Assembly: GCA_030618975.1 (NCBI GenBank)
Contig: JAUXCH010000207.1
Coordinates: forward strand, 1-7,820
Direction of reading: 5' to 3'
DNA length: 7,820 nucleotides
Origin: Planctomycetia bacterium
GTDB taxonomy: Bacteria > Planctomycetota > PLA2 > JAEUHO01
Shown here: positions 1 to 4,875 of the stretch, in pieces
Layout: each line of letters opens with the position of its first letter
Numbering within the stretch: the stretch's first letter is position 1
Program-made: the position numbers and the translations under genes
The notes under the pieces: generated by a model
Told to the model about the DNA's origin: nothing
Seen by the model: only the letters and a program-made list of their open reading frames with translations
Databases searched by the model: none

Positions 1-342
1 CAGCGCGACCGCGGCCTCCGGGTCGGGCTCGACGTCGAAGAAGCCGAAAAACCCGAGGCGGTCACCGTGCGTGTCGTTGTGCAGCCGATTGTGGACCGCC
101 GCGATCCGCCCCACGACGCGGCCCGCGCGGCGTGCGAGGAAGTGCTCCACCTCTGCGTGGCGGAAGAAGGGGTTCTTCTTCCGGTCGAAGGTGTCCCTCT
201 CGGCGATCCGAAGCGGCGGCACCCAGACGGGGTGGCCCCGGTAGAGCCGGTACGGGAACTCGAGGAAGGCGCGGCGATCCGCGCCCGAGACCTCGGGAGC
301 GATCGCGAGAGCGACCTCGAGGTCCGGGAGGGAAGCGCTCAG
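1..342 (-). CDS. GNAT-fold acyltransferase-like protein, N-terminal part (candidate bacterial ceramide synthase, bCerS-like); runs off the left edge
   Basis: About 113 residues are visible before the window ends. The segment contains FPYRLYRGHPVWVPPL, then KKNPFFRHAEVEHFLA, GRVVGRIAAVHNRLHN and GFFGFFDVEPDPEAA. I recognise these as the conserved N-terminus of a GNAT-like family of roughly 380 residues often found beside serine palmitoyltransferase-type genes. The ceramide synthase bCerS of Caulobacter is a GNAT-type protein that N-acylates the 3-ketosphinganine made by Spt. Its position next to an SPT-type gene suggests this role, but the acyl-CoA-binding core lies outside the window. The reading frame overlaps the stop of the upstream gene (CTGA), and the only start-like codon near the natural N-terminus is CTG at 342-340. 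There is no ATG, GTG or TTG between there and the first conserved block, so the start is uncertain. The frame is intact to the edge. Confidence 0.75.
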   Translation of the reverse strand, partial: MSASLPDLEVALAIAPEVSGADRRAFLEFPYRLYRGHPVWVPPLRIAERDTFDRKKNPFFRHAEVEHFLARRAGRVVGRIAAVHNRLHNDTHGDRLGFFGFFDVEPDPEAAVAL

Positions 343-1532
343 CGTGCGATCCCGAGCTGCTCGCTCACCTTGCGGAAGGCGGCCAGGATGTGGTCGAGGT
401 CCGCCTGGTCGTGCGTCGCCATGTAGGACGTGCGCAGGAGGCTCATGCCCGGGGGCACGGCCGGTGGCAGGACGGGATTCACGAACACCCCCTCGTCGAA
501 GAGGAGCCGGTTGAACTCCATCGTCGGGTGATCCTCCCCGATGACCACGGACAGGATCGGCGTGCCGGAGTCGATCAGCGTGAGCCCGAGGTCCTCGAAG
601 CCCTTGCGCATGTACTCGACGTTCTCGAACAGGCGCTTGCGACGCTCCGGCTCCTTCTCGACGATGTCCAGGCAGGCGAGGACCGCGGCGACGCTCGCCG
701 GCGTGATGCTGGCCGAGAAGAGCATCGACCGGCTGGTGTGCTTCAGGTAGTTGATGATGTGGCGCGGGCCCGCCAGGAAGCCGCCCAGGCACGCGAAGGA
801 CTTCGAGAAGGTCCCGACGATGATATCGACCTCGTCCTCGACGCCGAAGTGCTCACCCGTCCCGCGTCCGTGCGCGCCCAGCACGCCGACGGCATGCGCG
901 TCGTCCACCATCAGGCGGGCGCCGTACTTCTTCTTGAGGGCCACCAAGTCCGGGAGCGGCGCAATGTCGCCCAGCATGGAGAACACGCCGTCCGTGAGGA
1001 GCAGGCGGGAACCGTCGCCCTGAGGCGTGGTTTCCTCGAGCAGCCTCTCGAGGTCCTCCATGTCGTTGTGGGCGTACTTGAAGAGTCGGGCGTAGGAAAG
1101 GCGGCAGCCGTCGATCAGCGATGCGTGGTTGTCGCGATCGCCGTAGATGAGGTCGCCACGGGTCGTGAGCGCAGCCAGCATGCCCACGTTGGTCTGGTAC
1201 CCGGTTCCGGACGTGATGCAGGCTTCCTTGCCCAGGAACCCCGCGAGCTTCTCCTCGAGCTCCTCGTGGAGCGTCATCGTGCCGTTGAGGAGGCGCGAGC
1301 CGGTGCAGCCCGTTCCGAAGTCGCTGATCGCCTTGCGCGAGGCCTCGATCGCGCGGGGATCGTGGGTCAGGCCCAGGTAGTTGTTCGAGCCGGCCATGAC
1401 GACCTCACGACCGTCGATCGTGACCCGGGTGCCGTTCCTCGAACTCTGGATGGCCCGGTAGTAGGGGTAGATCCCCGCGGCTACCGTGTCCTCGTACCGG
1501 CTCCAGCGCCCCAGCTTCTCGAAGAGGTCCAA
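339..1532 (-). CDS. spt: Serine palmitoyltransferase-type PLP-dependent alpha-oxoamine synthase
   Basis: This is a 397-residue fold-type I PLP enzyme that would condense L-serine with an acyl thioester, with loss of CO2, to give 3-ketosphinganine, the first step of sphingolipid synthesis. It shows GIYPYYR near residue 20, SNNYLGLTHDP at 49-59, FGTGCTGSRLLNGT at 72-85, DNHASLIDGC at 134-143, GVFSMLGDIAPL at 182-193, the cofactor-binding DDAH at 210-213 and the Schiff-base lysine K244 in GTFSKSFACLGGF. The GTGxTGSRxLNGT, HASxxDGC and SMxGDIAPL blocks fit serine palmitoyltransferase better than biotin synthase-type BioF or KBL; these relatives remain the alternatives. I chose the TTG start at 1532 because the family begins with a short MDLFEK-like segment and a GAGGG site lies 8 nt upstream; GTG at 1541 is possible but has no proper ribosome site. 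Its stop overlaps the GNAT-like gene, so the two form an operon. Confidence 0.88.
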   Translation of the reverse strand: MDLFEKLGRWSRYEDTVAAGIYPYYRAIQSSRNGTRVTIDGREVVMAGSNNYLGLTHDPRAIEASRKAISDFGTGCTGSRLLNGTMTLHEELEEKLAGFLGKEACITSGTGYQTNVGMLAALTTRGDLIYGDRDNHASLIDGCRLSYARLFKYAHNDMEDLERLLEETTPQGDGSRLLLTDGVFSMLGDIAPLPDLVALKKKYGARLMVDDAHAVGVLGAHGRGTGEHFGVEDEVDIIVGTFSKSFACLGGFLAGPRHIINYLKHTSRSMLFSASITPASVAAVLACLDIVEKEPERRKRLFENVEYMRKGFEDLGLTLIDSGTPILSVVIGEDHPTMEFNRLLFDEGVFVNPVLPPAVPPGMSLLRTSYMATHDQADLDHILAAFRKVSEQLGIAR

Positions 1533-1540
1533 TACGCCCA

Positions 1541-1545
1541 CCCTC
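1541..1545 (-). promoter_or_regulatory. Ribosome binding site that decides the TTG start of spt
   Basis: On the minus strand GAGGG is followed by 8 nt and then TTG at 1532. The competing GTG at 1541 begins on the last G of this element and so could not use it. The element directly abuts the stem of the inverted repeat at 1547-1566. Confidence 0.55.
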
Positions 1546-1546
1546 G

Positions 1547-1566
1547 GGTGGAGCCGGGGCTCCACC
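1547..1566 (-). repeat. Perfect inverted repeat immediately upstream of the spt ribosome site
   Basis: The arms GGTGGAGCC (1547-1555) and GGCTCCACC (1558-1566) are exact reverse complements separated by 2 nt. In the spt transcript this would be a tight 9-bp stem whose base touches the GAGGG ribosome site. It could be a translational control hairpin in RNA or a dimeric repressor operator in DNA; the sequence does not tell which. Confidence 0.6.
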
Positions 1567-1620
1567 GCAGAACCAGGGCCGCCCTCCCGGAGCGGAACGC
1601 GCCCACGTGTCGATCGGGGA

Positions 1621-1630
1621 ATCGTACGAT
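1621..1630. repeat. 10-bp perfect palindrome ATCGTACGAT
   Basis: ATCGTACGAT is its own reverse complement and stands out as the most A/T-containing spot of the intergenic region. It has the size of a core half-site pair for a dimeric regulator. A 10-bp palindrome can occur by chance, so support is weak on its own. Confidence 0.3.
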
Positions 1631-1633
1631 GCC

Positions 1634-1652
1634 CGGGAGGCCCTACCTCCCG
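1634..1652 (-). repeat. Inverted repeat, 7-bp arms with 5-nt loop, in the putative spt leader
   Basis: CGGGAGG (1634-1640) and CCTCCCG (1646-1652) are exact reverse complements around CCCTA. A G+C-rich stem this close to two other perfect stems suggests a structured leader, though G+C-rich DNA makes short stems common. Confidence 0.4.
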
Positions 1653-1686
1653 TCGCCACGAGCGGACGGAAGCCGCACCCGCCCCA

Positions 1687-1727
1687 GGCCGTCCCAAGTC
1701 GCTCGAGGGCAAGGCCTTGGGACGGCC
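1687..1727. repeat. 12-bp perfect inverted repeat with 17-nt loop between spt and the reductase gene
   Basis: GGCCGTCCCAAG (1687-1698) and CTTGGGACGGCC (1716-1727) match exactly over 12 bp. There is no T run on either side, so an intrinsic terminator is unlikely. The element lies about 40 nt downstream of the putative minus-strand promoter and could be a leader hairpin, or an operator serving both divergent genes. Confidence 0.65.
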
Positions 1728-1767
1728 CCTCCGGGATCGGACGGCCTCCTGTGCACGAAGCGGCATC

Positions 1768-1795
1768 ATCCTAGGGAGGGGACTCCGCAGGTCAA
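1768..1795 (-). promoter_or_regulatory. Putative sigma-70-type promoter for spt
   Basis: On the minus strand TTGACC (1795-1790, 5 of 6 to the -35 consensus) is followed by a 16-bp spacer and TAGGAT (1773-1768, 4 of 6 to the -10 consensus). Transcription would begin near 1761 and give a leader of about 230 nt containing all three inverted repeats. This is a match by eye; promoter consensus in the unknown host may differ. Confidence 0.4.
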
Positions 1796-1835
1796 CCGTG
1801 GCCCCGTCGAGCGGCGGAAGGGCGGCCCGGGCGGC

Positions 1836-1841
1836 TATCCT
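1836..1841 (+). promoter_or_regulatory. Possible -10 element of the reductase operon
   Basis: TATCCT lies 6 nt before the GTG at 1848, so transcription would begin at or very near the start codon. No good -35 hexamer is seen at the right distance. The idea is supported mainly by the absence of a Shine-Dalgarno sequence before this GTG. Confidence 0.2.
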
Positions 1842-1847
1842 CTGCCC

Positions 1848-2837
1848 GTGCGCGCTCTCGTCACCGGTGGCCACGGCTTCGTCGGAAGCCACGTCGTGGA
1901 TCTCCTCCTCGCCGGGGGGAGCCGCGTGCGTTGTCTCTACCGGCGCCCGGGGAGGCCGGCTGCGCTGGAGGGCCTCGACGTCGAGATCGCCCGGGGGGAC
2001 GTGCGGGACCCCGCCGCTCTCGAAGCGGCGCTCGATGGAGTCGACGAGATCTATCACCTGGCGGCGCTCACCCGGAGCCTCACCAGGAGGCAGATGCTCG
2101 AGACCAACCTGGGGGGGACCCTGGGACTCCTCGCTGCCGCGCGGCGGGCCCGCCTCACCGGGCGGTTCCTCTTCTGCTCGAGCCTGGCCGCCGCCGGTCC
2201 CGCGTGGGACGGTCGACCGCTCGACGAGACGGATCCCTGCCGGCCGATCACCTGGTACGGCGAGAGCAAGCGGCGGGCGGAGCAGGCCGTCCTCGCTGCC
2301 GCCCACGACCTGGCCGTCACGATCGTCCGGCCGCCGGCGGTCTACGGTCCGCGGGACCGGGACTTCCTGCCGGTCTTCAAGGCCGCCCAGCGCGGTTTCC
2401 AACCCCTGCTGGGAACGGGGCGGAGCCGCTACCACTTCGTGTACGTCCAGGATCTGGCCGAGGCCATCGTCGGGGCGGCCCGATCCGACGGCACCCGGGG
2501 ACGCATCTACTTCGCGACGCACTCCGAGGTCCTCACGGCGGAGGACTTCGGGGACCACGTCGCACGCGCCGTGGGGCGGAGCGTGAGGCAGCTGAGGGTC
2601 CCCGGCGCATCGCTGGCGCTCGCAGCGGCGGTGGGGGAGTTGGCCGGCCAGGTGACGGGCGCGGCGCCCCTCCTGAACCGCCAGCGGCTGAAGGACCTCG
2701 CCGCGCCCGCGTGGCTGTGCTCCGCGGCCGCCCTGGAGCGGGACGCCGGCTGGCGGCCTCGCGTCGGTGCCGCCGATGGGACGCGCCGTTCCGCCGCGTG
2801 GTACCGCGAGTACCATCTACTGGGACGCGGGCGTTGA
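1848..2837 (+). CDS. NAD(P)-dependent epimerase/reductase of the extended SDR family (candidate ceramide reductase, CerR-like)
   Basis: A 329-residue extended short-chain dehydrogenase. The Rossmann motif TGGHGFVG is at residues 6-13, the strand-end acidic residue region GDVRD at 50-54, HLAAL at 70-74, SSLAAAG at 111-117, and the catalytic YxxxK is Y137/K141, followed by RPPAVYGPRD at 161-170. The fold is certain; the substrate is not readable from it. Next to an SPT-type enzyme and a bCerS-like protein, the best candidate is the reductase that converts the 3-keto group of the ceramide precursor (CerR in Caulobacter is of this family). Other nucleotide-sugar or sterol-type substrates are possible. 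I chose GTG 1848 because it places the Rossmann motif at residue 6, as is normal; no Shine-Dalgarno precedes it. It heads the plus-strand operon, 22 nt before the lipoprotein gene. Confidence 0.85.
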   Translation: MRALVTGGHGFVGSHVVDLLLAGGSRVRCLYRRPGRPAALEGLDVEIARGDVRDPAALEAALDGVDEIYHLAALTRSLTRRQMLETNLGGTLGLLAAARRARLTGRFLFCSSLAAAGPAWDGRPLDETDPCRPITWYGESKRRAEQAVLAAAHDLAVTIVRPPAVYGPRDRDFLPVFKAAQRGFQPLLGTGRSRYHFVYVQDLAEAIVGAARSDGTRGRIYFATHSEVLTAEDFGDHVARAVGRSVRQLRVPGASLALAAAVGELAGQVTGAAPLLNRQRLKDLAAPAWLCSAAALERDAGWRPRVGAADGTRRSAAWYREYHLLGRGR

Positions 2838-2859
2838 CGAGGGCACGGAAGCGAATCGC

Positions 2860-3222
2860 ATGAACGGCAGGGAGCCTCAGGAGGGTGGCGCGAGGGCCGT
2901 GCTGGCGCTCCTCCTCGTCGCCGGCCTCCTGGCTGCGTGCGGGGAGACCTCCCGGCGCGTCATCCGGCCGTCGGAGGACCTCGTCCACCCCTACGGAGGT
3001 GTGAAGATGCGGGCCGTGGGGGAGGTGAGGCGCACGCGTGACATGGAACAGGTCCCGGCCCTGATCGAGCTCCTCGACGACGACGATCCCGGCGTGCGGC
3101 TCGCCGCCGGCTCGGCCCTCGTGGACCTCACCGGTCACGACACCGGCTACGAGCCCTGGGCCGACCCGGCCGAGCGCCGTATCCATGTCGAAGCCTGGCG
3201 GGCGTGGTGGACCACCCGATGA
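2860..3222 (+). CDS. Small HEAT-repeat lipoprotein
   Basis: A 120-residue protein with a lipoprotein signal: hydrophobic segment at about residues 13-26 and lipobox LAAC with the lipidated cysteine at C27. After a short linker it carries one HEAT-like helical pair (about residues 62-92, VPALIELLDDDDPGVRLAAG), then a HDTGYEPWADPAERR segment and a C-terminal AWRAWW. The latter arrangement recurs in short HEAT-repeat proteins that I associate with Planctomycetota. It would sit in the membrane facing the periplasm and probably binds another protein; no catalytic motif is seen. ATG 2860 is chosen because it gives a normal-length signal peptide. Its stop overlaps the HATPase gene by 4 nt (ATGA), which argues that the two are translated together and that it may act as an envelope sensor for the switch or the transporter; that role is inference. 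Confidence 0.78.
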   Translation: MNGREPQEGGARAVLALLLVAGLLAACGETSRRVIRPSEDLVHPYGGVKMRAVGEVRRTRDMEQVPALIELLDDDDPGVRLAAGSALVDLTGHDTGYEPWADPAERRIHVEAWRAWWTTR

Positions 3223-3692
3223 CGTCCAACAACTCCGACGTCGTCGAGGTGGCCCTGCCCAGCGACCCCAAGTACCTGCCGCTCGTCCGGGCGCTCGTCG
3301 AGCAGAGCGCGGAGGTGGCCGGGTTCTCCGCCGACGAATGCCAGCGCATCGCCCTGGGCGTGACCGAGGGCATCACCAACGTGATGCGGCACGGGTACGG
3401 CGGATGCACGCACCGCCGCATCGACCTGCTCCTGCACGCGCCGACGGGCACGTTCCGAATCGACATCCGCGACTACGGGCGCTTCGTGGACCCGGACCGA
3501 ATCCGGTCGCGCCCCCTCGAGGCCGTGCGCCCGGGAGGACTCGGCGTCCACCTGATGAAGGCCACGATGGACAGCGTGGAGTACAAGAGGAACGATCACG
3601 GCGGTACGACGCTGACGCTGATCAAGCACATGGCAGCAACGCCGCCCACAGCAAGGCCGCTCAGAGGCGAAGGGGAAGGGGAAGGCCAATGA
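3219..3692 (+). CDS. RsbW/SpoIIAB-like serine kinase (HATPase fold, anti-sigma factor type)
   Basis: A 157-residue GHKL ATPase of the anti-sigma kinase type. The N box is EGITNVMRHGY (residues 50-60, N54), the G1 box DYGRF (85-89), the G2 box PGGLGVHLMK (105-114), and GGTTLTLIK (128-136) closes the ATP site. Such proteins phosphorylate a STAS partner on serine and bind either it or a target such as a sigma factor. Here the STAS partner is encoded next, overlapping by ATGA, but no sigma factor, SpoIIE-type phosphatase or receiver protein is seen nearby. The start is ATG 3219, overlapping the lipoprotein stop, with GGTGG 8 nt upstream; GTG 3204 would add five residues. The tail (140-157) is low-complexity and ends GEGEGEGQ, largely because the DNA there doubles as the ribosome site of the next gene. 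Confidence 0.85.
   Translation: MTSNNSDVVEVALPSDPKYLPLVRALVEQSAEVAGFSADECQRIALGVTEGITNVMRHGYGGCTHRRIDLLLHAPTGTFRIDIRDYGRFVDPDRIRSRPLEAVRPGGLGVHLMKATMDSVEYKRNDHGGTTLTLIKHMAATPPTARPLRGEGEGEGQ
3670..3685 (+). promoter_or_regulatory. Tandem purine-rich ribosome binding site for the STAS gene
   Basis: A GGGGAA-type motif is repeated within the last codons of the HATPase gene, giving more than one Shine-Dalgarno match before ATG 3689; the best-placed AAGGGG (3676-3681) is 7 nt upstream. The strong site suggests the STAS protein is made in excess over its kinase, as expected for an antagonist. Confidence 0.5.
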
Positions 3693-4018
3693 ACGTCGTA
3701 CGCGAAGATCACGGAACCGCCGTCCTGCTCGTGGTGGACGGACAGGTGGACATGCACACCAGTCCCGAGCTGCGCCGTCACCTCCGGGGGGCCCTGGAAC
3801 AGCAGAGCAGCCCCCTCGTGGCGGACCTGGCCGGGGTGAGCTTCATCGACTCCAGCGGCCTGGCCACGCTGATCGAGGCGCTGCAGGGCGTGGCCCGCTA
3901 CGGCGGGAAGCTGAGGCTCGTGGGCCTGGCGCCGGCTGTGAAGAACCTCTTCCAGCTCTCGAACCTGACCTCTATCTTCGACATCCGGGAGTCGCGCGCC
4001 GAGGCCCTGGAGCCGTAG
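3689..4018 (+). CDS. STAS-domain protein: anti-sigma factor antagonist or MlaB-like transporter subunit
   Basis: A single STAS domain of 109 residues. DGQVDMHTSPELR (18-30) and SFIDSSGLATLIE (51-63) are diagnostic; by comparison with SpoIIAA DSSG, S55 is the expected phosphorylation site and is present. YGGKLRLVGL (71-80) and KNLFQLSNL (85-93) complete the fold. It overlaps the kinase gene and lies 23 nt before mlaE. Two readings compete. As SpoIIAA/RsbV it would be phosphorylated by the neighbouring kinase and release a target when unphosphorylated. As MlaB it would bind the ATPase of the MlaE transporter; E. coli MlaB is also a lone STAS protein. Position fits both, and both could be true. 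Retention of the serine and the linked kinase favour a real phosphoswitch. Confidence 0.85.
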   Translation: MNVVREDHGTAVLLVVDGQVDMHTSPELRRHLRGALEQQSSPLVADLAGVSFIDSSGLATLIEALQGVARYGGKLRLVGLAPAVKNLFQLSNLTSIFDIRESRAEALEP

Positions 4019-4041
4019 GGTGTGACCCCATCGGGAGGCGC

Positions 4042-4866
4042 ATGACGGGTACGCAGGACGAGAACCGATCGCTGGTCCTGACCGTGGGGACGGTCGCGGT
4101 GGACGCGGTGCGGTTCGTCGGCGGCCTGGCCCTCATGATCCGCGAGACGCTGGCGTACGCCCTGCTCGGGCCGTTTACCGGCCGCCCCGTCCGCGTGAAG
4201 GAGTTCTTCAACCAGGCGCTGCGGGTCGGTCCGCGGTCGCTCGGCGTCGTCTTCCTCGTCAACTTCTTCATCGGTATCATCCTCGCGCTCATCGGCGGCA
4301 ACGTCCTCCAGGTGCTCGGCTTCACCCGCTACGTCGGCAACCTGATGAGCGTGGGTATCGTCGTGGAGCTGGGCCCGCTGCTCACCGGCGTGATCATGAC
4401 GGGCTACATCGGCGCCGCGCTCGCCGCCGAGATCGGCACGATGGTCGTGCAGGAGGAGACCACCGCGCTCAAGACCATGGCACTCGATCCCATCCGCCAC
4501 GTCGTGGCACCCCGCGTGATCGCGACCATCCTCATGGTCCCGTGCGTCACCCTCGTCGGCAACGTCGTCGGCATCCTCGGTGGCCTGCTCGTCTCCACGA
4601 CCGTGCTGGACCTCACCCCCGAGCTCTACCTGGAGCAGGCGTGGCTCCAACTCGAGGCTGCCGACGTCTGGAAGGGCCTGCTCAAGGCCTCGATCTTCGG
4701 GGCCATCATCGGCTCGGTGGGGTGCTACCAGGGCCTCCGCGTCACGGGAGGCGCGGAGGGGGTCGGGCGGGCGACCACGAACGCGGTCGTCAGCTCGATC
4801 ATCGTGATCATCATCACGGACGCCATCTTGAACTACTTCCTCCTCTTCGCCTACCCCTCCGCCTGA
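4042..4866 (+). CDS. mlaE: MlaE-family permease of an MCE lipid ABC transporter
   Basis: A 274-residue inner-membrane permease. It starts with an amphipathic interfacial region, then hydrophobic spans at about 64-90, 98-125, 157-190, 215-232 and 250-270. The family core ELGPLLTGVIMTGYIGAALAAEIGTM (starting at E109) and the coupling segment EETTALKTMALDPIRHVVAPR (138-158) are intact, as is GGAEGVGRATTNAVV (236-250). The protein would move phospholipids or other lipids between inner and outer membranes together with the MCE protein encoded 9 nt downstream. Where most relatives, including E. coli MlaE, have Gly-Arg in the core motif, this one has Gly-Tyr (Y122). GGGAGG lies 5 nt before the ATG at 4042. 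No ATPase gene (mlaF) accompanies it in the window, although mlaF normally precedes mlaE. Confidence 0.93.
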   Translation: MTGTQDENRSLVLTVGTVAVDAVRFVGGLALMIRETLAYALLGPFTGRPVRVKEFFNQALRVGPRSLGVVFLVNFFIGIILALIGGNVLQVLGFTRYVGNLMSVGIVVELGPLLTGVIMTGYIGAALAAEIGTMVVQEETTALKTMALDPIRHVVAPRVIATILMVPCVTLVGNVVGILGGLLVSTTVLDLTPELYLEQAWLQLEAADVWKGLLKASIFGAIIGSVGCYQGLRVTGGAEGVGRATTNAVVSSIIVIIITDAILNYFLLFAYPSA

Positions 4867-4875
4867 GGACGCCGC

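Larger units (their letters stand above)
1533..1847. other. Divergent intergenic region between spt and the epimerase/reductase gene
   Basis: These 315 bases separate two divergently transcribed genes. They hold one recognisable promoter-like pair on the minus strand (1768-1795), three perfect inverted repeats (1547-1566, 1634-1652, 1687-1727) and a 10-bp palindrome (1621-1630). If the promoter is real, all repeats fall inside the transcribed leader of spt. I see no tRNA, no small protein with a convincing ribosome site and no oligo-T tract that would make any hairpin an intrinsic terminator. The long open frames crossing it are shadows of the flanking genes extended by high G+C. Confidence 0.7.

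Noticed and set aside
1687..1727. Intrinsic terminator
   Set aside because: The stem is strong but no run of T follows on either strand, and it lies between divergent genes where no transcript would need to end.
132..1847. A long plus-strand frame running into the reductase gene, as if the reductase had a 570-residue N-terminal extension
   Set aside because: This part is antisense to spt and the GNAT-like gene and has shadow composition; the Rossmann motif near the start of the protein fixes the real start at 1848.
1533..2816. Minus-strand extension that would make spt an 825-residue protein
   Set aside because: The added residues are the reverse of the reductase gene and the intergenic region. 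The family's natural N-terminus starts at 1532.
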